In this document: positions 34,877 through 43,427 of the stretch, piece after piece | How positions within the stretch are numbered: the stretch's first letter is position 1 | Layout: the number at the start of each line of letters is the position of its first letter | Translations under genes and position numbers: made by a program | The notes under the pieces: generated by a model | Database searches by the model: none | What the model saw: only the letters and a program-made list of their open reading frames with translations | What the model was told of the DNA's origin: nothing | NCBI RefSeq assembly: GCF_001886715.1 | Contig: NZ_CP018082.1 | Span: 2,418,001-2,482,000, forward strand | Direction of reading: 5' to 3' | Length of the DNA stretch: 64,000 nucleotides | DNA from: Nocardia mangyaensis | GTDB lineage: Bacteria; Actinomycetota; Actinomycetes; Mycobacteriales; Mycobacteriaceae

Positions 34877-36193
34877 ATGTCGCTGATCCTTCGTGGGGTG
34901 GCGTGGCTGGGGCTGTATCTCGCGGTGGCGGTGGTGCCGCTGATCTTCGCGGTCATCGGGATCGCGGAGCCGGGGCGGGGGTTCCTGACGGAGTTCTCCG
35001 TCGCGTTGGGGTTCCTCGGGATGTCGATGCTGGGCATGCAATTCGCGCTGGTCGCCCGGTTCCAGGCGGTCGCCGCGCCCTTCGGCGAGGACGCGCTGGT
35101 CCAGTTCCATCGCCAGGTGTCCTATGTCGCACTGGCTTTCGTGCTGGCCCATCCGGTGTTGCTGCAGATCGCGGGGACCGACATCATCGGACTGCTGAAT
35201 CTCGCGCAGGCGCCGCCGCGGGCGCGGTTCGCGGTGGCCGCGACGGTGCTGCTGCTGATCGTGGTCGCCACCTCGATCTGGCGGCGGCGGTTGCGGATTC
35301 GCTACGAGGTGTGGCACGTGCTGCACGGGAGTCTGTCGGTGCTGGTCGTCGCGTTCGCGCTCGCCCACATGCTGCTCGTCGGCTACTACCTCGATCAGCC
35401 GTGGAAGAAGTGGCTGTGGGTGGTGATGACCGTCTGCCTGGTGGCGCTGCTGCTGTGGGTGCGGGTCGTGCGGCCGATCGCACGGATGCGCAGGCCGTGG
35501 GCGATCGAGGAGGTGGTCGCCGAGCGCGGGAACGCGCACACCCTGCGCATGCGGCCCGTCGGTCATGCCGGATTCCGGTTCGAGCCGGGGCAGTTCGGCT
35601 GGCTGGTCGTCGACCGGTCGGCGTTCTCGATCACCGCCCACCCGTTCTCGTTCTCCTCCAGCGCCGAGGGCGGCGAGCGCGTCGAGATGACGATCAAGGC
35701 GCTCGGCGACTTCACCGCCACGGTCGGCGCGATCGCGCCGGGCACCCGCGCCTACGTCGACGGGCCGCACGGGGTGTTCAGCCCCGATCGCCACGAAGGC
35801 GCGGTGTTCGTCCTCATCGCGGGCGGTGTCGGCATCACGCCCATGACCAGCATTCTGCGCACCATGGCCGACCGCGGTGACCGACGCCCGGTGCTGCTGC
35901 TGTACGCGGTGCGCTCCTTCGACGACGCCACGCTCCACGACGAGATCCTGACGCTCGCACCACAACTGGACCTCACCTTCGTCCTCGTGCCCGAGCGTGC
36001 GCCCGCCGAGTGGGATGCCGAGCACGGTTTCATCGATCGCGCGATGCTGGCACGGCACCTCCCGCCCGGTCACCGGCGCGGCCAATACTTCATCTGCGGT
36101 CCCGGCCCGATGGTCACCGCCGTCGAGGACGCGCTCGCCGCCCTCGACATCCCGGCCGAGCGCATCCACACCGAGCGCTTCAACTTCGTCTGA
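34877..36193 (+). CDS. Ferric-reductase-like transmembrane flavin reductase
   Basis: A 438-aa membrane protein with a six-helix ferric reductase/NOX-like heme domain (about residues 5-210) and a cytoplasmic FAD/NAD(P)-binding reductase domain (about 215-438). His residues in QFHRQVSYVALAFVLAHP and WHVLHGSLSV are heme-ligand candidates. HPFSFSS is the FAD-binding motif, IAGGVGITPM the NAD(P)-binding start and FICGPGPM the C-terminal signature. The start follows a perfect GGGAGG ribosome site. It probably moves electrons across the membrane to iron, oxygen or another acceptor. A tiny membrane-peptide gene follows after 10 bases. Confidence 0.9.
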   Translation: MSLILRGVAWLGLYLAVAVVPLIFAVIGIAEPGRGFLTEFSVALGFLGMSMLGMQFALVARFQAVAAPFGEDALVQFHRQVSYVALAFVLAHPVLLQIAGTDIIGLLNLAQAPPRARFAVAATVLLLIVVATSIWRRRLRIRYEVWHVLHGSLSVLVVAFALAHMLLVGYYLDQPWKKWLWVVMTVCLVALLLWVRVVRPIARMRRPWAIEEVVAERGNAHTLRMRPVGHAGFRFEPGQFGWLVVDRSAFSITAHPFSFSSSAEGGERVEMTIKALGDFTATVGAIAPGTRAYVDGPHGVFSPDRHEGAVFVLIAGGVGITPMTSILRTMADRGDRRPVLLLYAVRSFDDATLHDEILTLAPQLDLTFVLVPERAPAEWDAEHGFIDRAMLARHLPPGHRRGQYFICGPGPMVTAVEDALAALDIPAERIHTERFNFV

Positions 36194-36203
36194 ACGGAGC
36201 ATC

Positions 36204-36293
36204 GTGCGCCACATCTACACCACCCGCGCGGTCGTCGTGATCGCGCTCGTCCTGCTCGCCGCCGCGACCTGGTTCGCGCTCGCGACCAACTGA
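36204..36293 (+). CDS. 29-residue single-span membrane peptide
   Basis: A GTG-initiated frame of 29 codons with a GGAG ribosome site 6 bases upstream, starting 10 bases after the ferric-reductase-like gene. The peptide has a short basic N-terminus, then one hydrophobic span (VVVIALVLLAAATWFALA) and a two-residue tail. Small one-helix proteins next to membrane oxidoreductases often act as accessory subunits, but that role is inferred from context. It could instead be chance, as the frame is short. Confidence 0.5.
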   Translation: MRHIYTTRAVVVIALVLLAAATWFALATN

Positions 36294-36351
36294 CCGAAGC
36301 CTCCGGTCGCCGCCGCGTGCGCCACTCGATCGGCGGAACCAGGAGGAACAG

Positions 36352-36560
36352 GTGGTCTACGTCAAGGCAGCGGAGCGCGAGGGGCAGATCGTCGAGGCGG
36401 CGGTGCGGGTGCTCGGTGCCGTCGGCGTGGCGGAGTCGACCCTGCGCGCGGTCATCGCCGCGGTCGTCGGTCAGGTCGTCGACACGGTCGAGACCGGACT
36501 GGGACTGGGACTGGGCCGGGGTGTGGAGCACGCCATCCGGCCGGGTGTCACCGTGACGCG
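36352..36560 (+). pseudogene. TetR-family regulator remnant with internal deletion
   Basis: An excellent AGGAGG ribosome site precedes a GTG start, and the first 33 residues (REGQIVEAAVRVLGAVGV, then AESTLRAV) read like the first helices of a TetR DNA-binding domain. The sequence then jumps to IAAVVGQVVDTVETG, which resembles the start of a TetR effector domain. The expected recognition helix and following turn, about 25-30 residues, are missing. The tail is lost where the frame meets the 3' end of the exonuclease gene on the other strand. I read it as an inactivated regulator; the family call rests on my recall of TetR N-termini. Confidence 0.5.
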
Positions 36561-37138
36561 GAATGTGTCTCGTCGGTGGTCACCCGCCAATCACCACGGC
36601 CCAGGACGTCGACCACCAGCGCCCCGATGTTCCAGGCGTCGTCCTCGCCCCGATGGTGGCGCCCCACCAGCGTCAACCCGGCCAGTGGCAGCGCCGCTGC
36701 CATGCCCGGCCGCTTGCGCAACCCGTAGGACTCGGTGAAGACCTGCTTGGCATTGGTGTGCCGCCCACTGAACGGATATCGCACCGCCGTCGCCGCGCAC
36801 TGGGCGCGAAACTGCTTGCGGTCGTAGTCGCCCCAGCTCGCCCACGGCCGCGACCCGGCCTCGAACTCGGTCGCCAACAGCCGGCACGCCTCGGCGAAAT
36901 CCACCCCGGCGTCGACCTGCTCCTGGGTGAGCCCGGTCAGCTCGGTACAGAACTCACTCACCCGCGACCGCGCGGGCCGCACGAGAATCCCATGCCTGCT
37001 CACCCGCGCTCGGGTCCCGAGATCGACCACGGTGATCCCCACCTCGATGATCTCGTTCACCTGCCCCGGCGGCGTCGGCCCCGCCCAGCAGGTCGCCTCC
37101 ACATCGACGACATTGAGCAGTCCGGCCGGTGTGTTCAT
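36548..37138 (-). CDS. DEDDh-family 3'-5' exonuclease
   Basis: A 196-aa exonuclease-fold protein. Exo I appears as VVDVEATCW (Asp and Glu near residues 10-12), Exo II-like Asp in WGDYDRKQF near 110, and Exo III in [12 protein letters not shown] near 170, with His and Asp spaced as in DEDDh enzymes. Size and motif wording match the KapD/ERI-1-like stand-alone exonucleases that trim RNA 3' ends or small nucleic acids. The ATG at 37136-37138 gives the natural domain start. It is divergent from ureA and convergent with the TetR remnant. Confidence 0.85.
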   Translation of the reverse strand: MNTPAGLLNVVDVEATCWAGPTPPGQVNEIIEVGITVVDLGTRARVSRHGILVRPARSRVSEFCTELTGLTQEQVDAGVDFAEACRLLATEFEAGSRPWASWGDYDRKQFRAQCAATAVRYPFSGRHTNAKQVFTESYGLRKRPGMAAALPLAGLTLVGRHHRGEDDAWNIGALVVDVLGRGDWRVTTDETHSASR

Positions 37139-37228
37139 GCACCCGACGCTACGTCCTCGACCCACCCGCCCTCCACCGGATTTCTCCGGACACCGAGATC
37201 TCGCAGCAGCGCGATCGGATCGACCCCT

Positions 37229-37269
37229 TGGCAGGCCTGCTGCCACCGGCGGCCCCGGCGGGCCTGCCA
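37229..37269. promoter_or_regulatory. 9-bp inverted repeat upstream of ureA
   Basis: TGGCAGGCC (37229-37237) and GGCCTGCCA (37261-37269) are perfect arms with a 23-base, very GC-rich spacer. They lie in the 237-bp gap between the divergent exonuclease gene and ureA, about 107 bases before the ureA start. It may be an operator or a leader hairpin for the urease operon; no known nitrogen-regulator consensus is claimed. Confidence 0.35.
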
Positions 37270-37375
37270 TCAGCGACCGGGACCGGGTGTGTGCGACGGC
37301 ACTGGACAGGCGCCCGACAGGGGGACATGCCAGAATGTCGCTCACCGACCACGACCCCCGCCGAGGAGAGAATCG

Positions 37376-37678
37376 ATGCGCTTGTCGCCGCACGAGCAGG
37401 AACGACTGCTTCTGAGTTACGCGGCCGAACTGGCGCGCCGGAGGCAGGCGCGGGGACTCGCGCTCAATCATCCGGAGGCGGTCGCGTTGATCACCGATCA
37501 CGTGCTCGAGGGAGCGCGGGACGGGCGGACGGTGGCCGAGTTGATGTCGTCGGGGCGGTCGGTGCTGACCCGCGACGACGTGATGGACGGTGTGCCGGAG
37601 ATGATCCACGACGTGCAGGTCGAGGCGACGTTCCCCGACGGCACCAAGCTCGTCACCGTGCACCACCCGATCGGATAG
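37376..37678 (+). CDS. ureA: Urease gamma subunit
   Basis: A 100-aa urease gamma subunit with the standard start [20 protein letters not shown] and the conserved [20 protein letters not shown] and [14 protein letters not shown] segments. A GAGGAGAG ribosome site fixes the ATG. With UreB and UreC it forms the nickel enzyme that hydrolyses urea to ammonia and carbamate. ureB follows after 9 bases. The genes lie together as ureABC, but the accessory genes ureFGD are 17.8 kb away. Confidence 0.98.
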   Translation: MRLSPHEQERLLLSYAAELARRRQARGLALNHPEAVALITDHVLEGARDGRTVAELMSSGRSVLTRDDVMDGVPEMIHDVQVEATFPDGTKLVTVHHPIG

Positions 37679-37687
37679 GCGAGGGCC

Positions 37688-37999
37688 ATGATTCCCGGTG
37701 AGTATCTCTGTGCCGAGGGCACGATCGAACTGAACGCGGGCGCGATCCGCGTCGAGCTCGATGTCGTCAACACCGGCGACCGGCCGGTGCAGGTGGGCAG
37801 CCACGTGCACTTCCCCCAGGCCAATGCCGCGCTCGACTTCGACCGCGCCGCCGCGCACGGCCATCGCCTCGACATCCCTGCCGGGACGGCGGTGCGCTTC
37901 GAACCAGGGCTGCCGCAACGCGTCGCCCTGGTCCCGCTCGGCGGCACCCGCGAGGTCTACGGCATCAGCCCGAACCCGCCGGGGCGCCTGGATGCCTGA
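37688..37999 (+). CDS. ureB: Urease beta subunit
   Basis: A 103-aa urease beta subunit opening with [16 protein letters not shown] and containing the conserved [17 protein letters not shown] and [17 protein letters not shown] segments. It packs between the gamma and alpha subunits of the trimeric enzyme and has no catalytic residues of its own. It lies 9 bases after ureA and 33 before ureC. Confidence 0.98.
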   Translation: MIPGEYLCAEGTIELNAGAIRVELDVVNTGDRPVQVGSHVHFPQANAALDFDRAAAHGHRLDIPAGTAVRFEPGLPQRVALVPLGGTREVYGISPNPPGRLDA

Positions 38000-38032
38000 C
38001 ACCCACCCGATCCGCACTCCGGGAGAGAGCCG

Positions 38033-39754
38033 ATGAGCGAACTGAGCCGTGCCCGCTACGCCGAACTGTTCGGGCCGACCACCGGCGACCGCATCCGCCT
38101 CGCCGACACCGACCTGCTGATCGAGATCACCGAGGACCGCAGCGGTGGACCCGGTCTGGCCGGTGAGGAAGCCGTCTTCGGTGGCGGCAAGGTGCTGCGC
38201 GAATCGATGGGCCAGTCGCGCGCCACCCGCGCCGACGGTGCTCCCGACACCGTCATCACCGGCGTGGTGATCGTCGACCACTGGGGCGTCATCAAGGCCG
38301 ACGTCGGCATCCGCGACGGCCGCATCTGCGGCATCGGCAAGGCGGGCAACCCCGACACCATGTCGGGTGTGCACCCGGACCTGGTCGTCGGTCCGTCGAC
38401 CGAGATCATCGCGGGCAACGGCCGCATCCTCACCGCGGGCGCCATCGACTGTCACGTCCACTTCATCTGTCCGCAGCTGATGGAGGAGGCGCTCGGCGGT
38501 GGCATCACCACCCTGGTCGGCGGCGGCACCGGCCCCGCCGAGGGCTCCAAGGCCACCACCGTCACCCCTGGCTCCTGGCACCTGGCCCGGATGCTGGAAT
38601 CGCTCGACCACTGGCCGATGAACATCGTGCTGCTCGGTAAGGGCAATACGGTCAGCCAGGAATCCATGTGGGAGCAATTGCGTGGTGGCGCATCGGGTTT
38701 CAAGTTGCACGAGGACTGGGGCTCCACCCCGGCCGCGATCGATGCCTGCCTGACCGTCGCCGACGCGGCGGGGGTGCAGGTGGCGCTGCACTCGGACACG
38801 CTCAACGAGGCCGGGTTCGTCGAGGACACCCTCGCCGCCATCGCGGGCCGCGGCATCCACGCCTATCACACCGAGGGTGCCGGCGGCGGCCACGCGCCCG
38901 ACATCATCACTGTCGCTTCGCATCTCAACGTGCTGCCCAGTTCGACCAATCCGACCCGGCCGCACACCGTCAACACCCTCGACGAGCATCTCGACATGCT
39001 GATGGTGTGCCACCATCTGAGCCCGTCGATCCCCGAGGACCTGGCCTTCGCCGAATCCCGGATCCGGCCGTCCACCATCGCCGCCGAGGACCTGCTGCAC
39101 GATCTGGGCGCGATCTCGATGATCGGGTCGGACTCCCAGGCCATGGGTCGCATCGGCGAAGTGGTCATGCGTACCTGGCAGACCGCGCACGTGATGAAGA
39201 AGCGCCGCGGCGCGCTGCCCGGCGACGGCGCGGCCGACAACGCCCGGGTCCAGCGCTACATCGCCAAATACACCATCTGCCCGGCCATCGCGCACGGCCT
39301 CGACGACGAGATCGGCTCGGTGGCGGTCGGCAAACTCGCCGACCTGGTGCTGTGGGAACCGGCGTTCTTCGGTGTGCGCCCGCACGCGGTGCTCAAGGGC
39401 GGCATGATCGCCTGGGCCGCGATGGGTGACGCCAACGCCTCCATCCCCACCCCGCAGCCGGTGCTGCCGCGCCCGATGTTCGGCGCCGCCGCCCCGGCCG
39501 CCGCGGCCACGTCGCTGCACTTCGTCTCCGAGCACGCCATCGCCGACGGCCTGGCCGACCGGCTGAACGTGCGCCGAAAGCTGGTTCCGGTCAAGAACGT
39601 TCGCCGGGTCACCAAGGCGGACATGCCGCACAACGACGCCATGCCGAACATCGAGGTCGACCCCGACACCTTCACTGTCCGCGTCGACGGCGAGGTCTGG
39701 ACCGAGGCGCCCGCCACCGAACTCCCGATGGCGCAGCGTTATTTCCTGTTCTGA
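38033..39754 (+). CDS. ureC: Urease alpha (catalytic) subunit
   Basis: A 573-aa amidohydrolase-fold subunit that carries the two nickel ions. HVHF supplies two Ni-ligand histidines, [12 protein letters not shown] contains Lys224, the carbamylated bridging lysine, [12 protein letters not shown] supplies further ligands, and [22 protein letters not shown] contains the mobile-flap histidines. Length is standard (about 570 aa). All expected active-site segments are intact. Maturation needs UreD, UreF and UreG, which here are encoded at 57593-59637 rather than directly downstream. A strong bidirectional terminator-like palindrome follows the stop. Confidence 0.98.
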   Translation: MSELSRARYAELFGPTTGDRIRLADTDLLIEITEDRSGGPGLAGEEAVFGGGKVLRESMGQSRATRADGAPDTVITGVVIVDHWGVIKADVGIRDGRICGIGKAGNPDTMSGVHPDLVVGPSTEIIAGNGRILTAGAIDCHVHFICPQLMEEALGGGITTLVGGGTGPAEGSKATTVTPGSWHLARMLESLDHWPMNIVLLGKGNTVSQESMWEQLRGGASGFKLHEDWGSTPAAIDACLTVADAAGVQVALHSDTLNEAGFVEDTLAAIAGRGIHAYHTEGAGGGHAPDIITVASHLNVLPSSTNPTRPHTVNTLDEHLDMLMVCHHLSPSIPEDLAFAESRIRPSTIAAEDLLHDLGAISMIGSDSQAMGRIGEVVMRTWQTAHVMKKRRGALPGDGAADNARVQRYIAKYTICPAIAHGLDDEIGSVAVGKLADLVLWEPAFFGVRPHAVLKGGMIAWAAMGDANASIPTPQPVLPRPMFGAAAPAAAATSLHFVSEHAIADGLADRLNVRRKLVPVKNVRRVTKADMPHNDAMPNIEVDPDTFTVRVDGEVWTEAPATELPMAQRYFLF

Positions 39755-39795
39755 CGACGAACGCCGCCGACCACGTGGTCGGCGGCGTTGTCGTT
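39755..39795. terminator. Bidirectional terminator palindrome between ureC and lipase gene
   Basis: A perfect 30-base palindrome (39761-39790; left arm AACGCCGCCGACCAC) extends by five more pairs (ACGAC/GTCGT) past a one-base bulge at 39760. It lies between the convergent ureC and lipase genes and would form a very stable hairpin in either transcript. No T-run follows, which is usual in high-GC actinobacteria. Confidence 0.8.
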
Positions 39796-39802
39796 GGTGG
39801 GA

Positions 39803-41113
39803 TCAGTCGAACGTGCAGCCGCTGATCGGCTTGTCGGCGAGCCGGTCGAGCAGGTAGACGATCGCGTTGTCCTGGCCGAAAGCATCGATCAGCTCGGGAC
39901 CGAAGTGGTTGGGAATCGTGGTGCCGGGCAGGATCGGCGGCAGCTCGTTGGTGCGGAAGGTGACGGCGGCGCCCTGACCACACCACTCCTCGGCGAGGCG
40001 GCGGGCCTGACCGTAGGGGACGGTGTCGTCGTTGCGGCCGCTGGTGATCAGGACCGGCGTGACCGGTGCCCGGCTGCCCAGGCGCAGCTCGGCGAGCACG
40101 GGTGCGGCCTCGGGGATGTCGCCGAGGTGCTCGCTGAGCGAACGCCCGTCCACCGTCAGCGTGTTGGTCTCCAGGAACGGGTGGCGGAAGATCAGGTCGG
40201 CCACACAGGTCTCACTCAGTGTCGCGAGCGTGTCCTGGCCCTGCGGCGTGATCACCCGGTCCATCGCGCGGCCCAGCTCGGGATAGCGGGCGAGCATGGC
40301 GTTGACCGCGTAGCCGATGGCGCCGCCGATCAGCGCGCCGTCGATGAGTTCCAGGATCGCCGAGAGATCGGCGACCGGGCCGCCCGCCCAGGTGCCCTTG
40401 ACCGTGAGCTCCGGCGCGTACTGCGGCTGCAGCTCCGCCGCCGCGGCCGTGGCCCCACCACCTTGCGAGTAGCCCCAGAAGACCACCGGCGTCTCGGGTC
40501 CGACCCCGCCGAGAGTGTTGGCGGCGCGGGCACCGTCGAGAACCGCGTGTGCGCTCTCGAATCGGTTGGCGTAGGTGTGGATTCCCGGGGTGCCGAGGCC
40601 GATGTAGTCGGTGACCAGCACGCGGGCGCCGAGCGCGCTCCACACCGCCGAGGCCGGCAGCTCCTGATTGGCCGACAGTCCCAGCGCCGGATCCGCGGTC
40701 ACCGAGACGCCGGTGGAGAACGCCACCGACATCGCGCACCGGTCGGCCTGACCAGAGGTGCCGGGACCGATCACCACGGTCGGCCGCGGACCCGGACCCT
40801 GCCACGGGTTGGACGCCTCGATGTAGGTGCCGGTCACCGCGACGGGCGAACCATCCTGCAACCGGGAGGTGTACATGACGTGCTGTGCCTGGGTCGGCCA
40901 TCCGGCTGCCGTCGGTGCGGTCGCGAGGATCGTCATCGGCTGGGTCTTGACGATCGCGCCCGGCTCCTGCGGGATCTGCGCGGGCGGGGTGTAGAACGCG
41001 CCGACCGGTGTGGCCGCCGCCTGTCCGGCGCCGACGCCGTGTCCGGCCGCCGCGGCCAGACAGACCAGTGCCGTCACTGTCGCCAGGCGGGCCAGCGATC
41101 GTGTTCTTCGCAT
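39803..41113 (-). CDS. Secreted lipase (LIP family)
   Basis: A 436-aa exported serine esterase of the secretory-lipase family common in Nocardia and mycobacteria. A signal peptide is clear: basic MRRTRS, hydrophobic ATVTALVCLAAAAG, cleavage expected near AAATP. The nucleophile elbow GYSQGG lies near residue 195, an Asp in SGRNDDTVPYG near 365 and a late His in TIPNHFGPE near 410. The start at 41113 is set by a GGAGAG site; an ATG 4 codons upstream is the alternative. Two Cys-rich spots (DRCAM, ETCVAD) suggest disulphides outside the cell. It likely hydrolyses acylglycerols or esters for carbon supply. Confidence 0.9.
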   Translation of the reverse strand: MRRTRSLARLATVTALVCLAAAAGHGVGAGQAAATPVGAFYTPPAQIPQEPGAIVKTQPMTILATAPTAAGWPTQAQHVMYTSRLQDGSPVAVTGTYIEASNPWQGPGPRPTVVIGPGTSGQADRCAMSVAFSTGVSVTADPALGLSANQELPASAVWSALGARVLVTDYIGLGTPGIHTYANRFESAHAVLDGARAANTLGGVGPETPVVFWGYSQGGGATAAAAELQPQYAPELTVKGTWAGGPVADLSAILELIDGALIGGAIGYAVNAMLARYPELGRAMDRVITPQGQDTLATLSETCVADLIFRHPFLETNTLTVDGRSLSEHLGDIPEAAPVLAELRLGSRAPVTPVLITSGRNDDTVPYGQARRLAEEWCGQGAAVTFRTNELPPILPGTTIPNHFGPELIDAFGQDNAIVYLLDRLADKPISGCTFD

Positions 41114-41213
41114 GCAACTCTCCATTGATGTCACAACGTCGGTGCGCGGGTGTGCGCTGCGTCGCAGTATCAACCAGCCGTGATGCGTGTCACCGGTCTG
41201 CGACCCCGGAACG

Positions 41214-41226
41214 GTAACATCGTTAC
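41214..41226. promoter_or_regulatory. GTAAC palindrome in lipase/YbaB divergent region
   Basis: GTAAC and GTTAC flank a 3-base centre (GTAACATCGTTAC), a perfect 13-bp palindrome about 100 bases upstream of the lipase start and 150 before the YbaB-like gene. It is unusually AT-rich for this region and is a plausible regulator site for either divergent gene. Confidence 0.35.
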
Positions 41227-41374
41227 TACTGTCGGGGCAATTAAGGGACGGGCGCCGGGAGTCCTGGCGTGCGATCCGGGTCGGGTACGCTCGGCGCCGA
41301 GCTGAGCGGGGCGGGAGCGATGCGGCCCTGACCGTGGAACGCCGGGAGCGCCGGCAGGAGGGGACTAGGGGTCG

Positions 41375-41914
41375 ATGGACAACCTGAACAACGCCGCCGA
41401 CGAACTGTCGCGCTGGGCCGAGGACCTGGAGCGTAAAGCGCAACGGTACCAGGCGCTGCACGGTCGGATGAGCGAGGTCAGCGTCACCGAGACCTCGGCC
41501 GACGGGCGAATCGGTGTCACCGTCGACGCGAACGGGGTGACCACCGCCGTCACGCTGGCGCCCGCGGTCCGCGGGATGGACCCGGCCGCGGTGGCCGGCG
41601 AGCTGATGGCGTGCACGCGCCGCGCCCAGGCCCGGCTGCGCGAGCGCGTCACCGGGCTGGTGCACGACCTGGTCGGCACCGACGAGGCGGGTGAGGCCAT
41701 CGTGGGCCAGTACGCCGAGCGATTCCCCGATCCCGAGCCGACGCCGGCCGAGCAGGGCCCCACGCCGCCCCCGACCCCGCCCGCCGCGCCGTGGCCCGCC
41801 GCTACCGCGTCCGATGTGCTCGCGACCCGCAAGCCCGATCGTGACCGGGTGGTCGCTCCCGAGGAACCGACCGAGGAAGACCTGTTCTACCAGCGCAGAT
41901 CCTGGCTGCAGTAA
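41375..41914 (+). CDS. YbaB/EbfC-family protein, secretion-associated type
   Basis: A 179-aa protein with an N-terminal YbaB-like domain: an amphipathic helix, then VSVTETSADGRIGVTVDANG and a second helix (ACTRRAQARLRERV). It is followed by a Pro-rich tail from about residue 115. In Mycobacteriales, YbaB-like proteins with proline-rich tails often precede ESX-secretion-associated genes, as here, where an EspC-type gene and a large WXG-like protein follow. A GGAGGGG site precedes the ATG. DNA binding is known for the short YbaB proteins but not shown for this subtype. Confidence 0.75.
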   Translation: MDNLNNAADELSRWAEDLERKAQRYQALHGRMSEVSVTETSADGRIGVTVDANGVTTAVTLAPAVRGMDPAAVAGELMACTRRAQARLRERVTGLVHDLVGTDEAGEAIVGQYAERFPDPEPTPAEQGPTPPPTPPAAPWPAATASDVLATRKPDRDRVVAPEEPTEEDLFYQRRSWLQ

Positions 41915-42030
41915 GTCCACGCGGTACCGGTCGCACAGTCGTGGGAACCGAACGGCCCCCACGCGCGTCCAACCAGTCGACTCGAACAAATCCGCCGCCG
42001 CGGCGGCCGTGCAGAGAGTGGGGACGGCGA

Positions 42031-42363
42031 ATGACGAGCCAGCAGATCAAGGTGGAGCCGGGTGCGATTCGCGCCCACGCGGCGAAGGTGGGTGCGGTGG
42101 CCGTCGACCTGGCCGGGGCCCTGGAAGCCGCGAGCTATCTCGCTCACGCCGATGACGGCTACGGGATGCTCGTGCGCCCCTACGCCGCCATGACGCTGAC
42201 CGACCTGCACGACTCGATCACCGAGGCCCTCACCACCCTCGACGAGCTGACCGGTGCCATGCCGGGCAAACTGCGCACCGCCGCGGACGCTTTCGAGAAC
42301 CGCGACGGTTCCTTCGCCGGTGACATCGCCGCCAAGGCGGCCGAGATCGCGGAGCGGGTGTGA
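42031..42363 (+). CDS. EspC-like ESX type VII secretion-associated protein
   Basis: A 110-aa all-helical protein resembling the EspC/T7SS substrate family: IKVEPGAIRAHAAKVGAVAVDL forms helix 1, a central MLVRPYAAM turn follows, and a second long helix runs to the end. The ATG at 42031 is favoured over an in-frame upstream start because the domain begins there and a GTGGGGA site precedes it. It overlaps the next gene by four bases (GTGA). These proteins are exported by, or assist, ESX machines; no ESX core gene (EccB, EccC and so on) lies in this window, so the machine must be elsewhere. Confidence 0.72.
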   Translation: MTSQQIKVEPGAIRAHAAKVGAVAVDLAGALEAASYLAHADDGYGMLVRPYAAMTLTDLHDSITEALTTLDELTGAMPGKLRTAADAFENRDGSFAGDIAAKAAEIAERV

Positions 42364-43364
42364 CCGTGGCCGAACAGACAGAGCTGGGATCGTTCCTCAA
42401 CGAGTCCGGGGTGTGGGTGCCCGGCGAAGACCTCGACACCTTCGACGACGCCCCCGCGCCCGCCAACGACCTGATCGCGGACGGCACCGACTTCCGCGAC
42501 GAGTACTACCAGGAGACCAACCCCTTCCTGCGCAACGTCGGCCGCACCAGCCTGGCCGACGGCGAGGACGCGGCCGACGGCGGAATCATGAAGGGCACCC
42601 TCGCCGGTGACACCTTCGAAGGCGCGTCGAACCTGGTCAACGCCTTCACCAGCGACTCCTCGATCACCGACAAGATCGCCGCCATCACCAGCGCCGCCGG
42701 GACGGCGGGGCAGTGGGGTGAGCTGGCCAAGATGGGCACGGCCATCGCCAAGGGCTCCACGCTGGCCAAGTTCGACCCGTTCAACTTCCTCGGCAGCCAG
42801 CTGATGAGCTGGATGCTCGAACACGTCGAGCCGCTGCGCAAGACGCTGGACTCGCTGGCGGGCAACCCCGACATGGTCGAGGCGTATTCGGCCTCGTGGA
42901 CCGCTATCGCCCAGCGGCTCACCGACGTGGCGCAGCAGTGGGCGACCCAGATCGAGCAGGGCACCGCCGAATGGATCGGCGCCGCCAGAGACGCCTACCG
43001 CGCCAAGGCGACGGAACTGGCCGCGAGCATCGCCGAGAAGGCCGCACTGGCCGAGGCGCTGGCGAAGGTCAACGACGCGATGCTGCGCATCGTCGAGGCG
43101 GTGCGCGGGGTGATCACCGAGGTGCTCAGCTCGCTGGCTGGCATGCTGGCCGAGATCACCGCGCTGCTCATCGCCTCCGCGGGCACCGCCACTCCGGCGC
43201 TGATCGCGCGAGCGCTGTTCGACATCTCGATGGCGAGCATGACCGTCTCGCAGCTGCTGATCACCATGGCCAAGGAACTCGTCGACGTCAAGGCGCTCGC
43301 CGGTGCAGCCAAGGAGATCATCCGCGGTGTCTACGAGGCGCAGACGGCCGCGGCCGGGGTGTGA
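42360..43364 (+). CDS. Large WXG-like putative ESX substrate/effector
   Basis: A 334-aa protein with an acidic N-terminal 65 residues, then helical segments. Near residues 200-215 the text AEWIGAARDAYRAKATEL matches a WXG-type helical turn, followed by a long Ala-rich helix pair that could form a hairpin or insert in membranes (residues 245-310). The GTG start overlaps the EspC-like stop, so the two are co-translated, as with EspA/EspC- and EspE/EspF-type pairs. No enzymatic motif was recognised. A secreted partner or effector role is inferred from the pairing. Confidence 0.65.
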   Translation: MTVAEQTELGSFLNESGVWVPGEDLDTFDDAPAPANDLIADGTDFRDEYYQETNPFLRNVGRTSLADGEDAADGGIMKGTLAGDTFEGASNLVNAFTSDSSITDKIAAITSAAGTAGQWGELAKMGTAIAKGSTLAKFDPFNFLGSQLMSWMLEHVEPLRKTLDSLAGNPDMVEAYSASWTAIAQRLTDVAQQWATQIEQGTAEWIGAARDAYRAKATELAASIAEKAALAEALAKVNDAMLRIVEAVRGVITEVLSSLAGMLAEITALLIASAGTATPALIARALFDISMASMTVSQLLITMAKELVDVKALAGAAKEIIRGVYEAQTAAAGV

Positions 43365-43427
43365 GCGACGGCAATCGGGCGGTGCCGAATCCGGCGCCGA
43401 CCGGACCGCGGTGGCAGACTTGCCCGC

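Noticed and set aside
36548..39631. A 1027-codon minus-strand frame spanning ureABC
   Set aside because: Only its last 196 codons (the exonuclease) are real; the remainder is antisense to ureABC.
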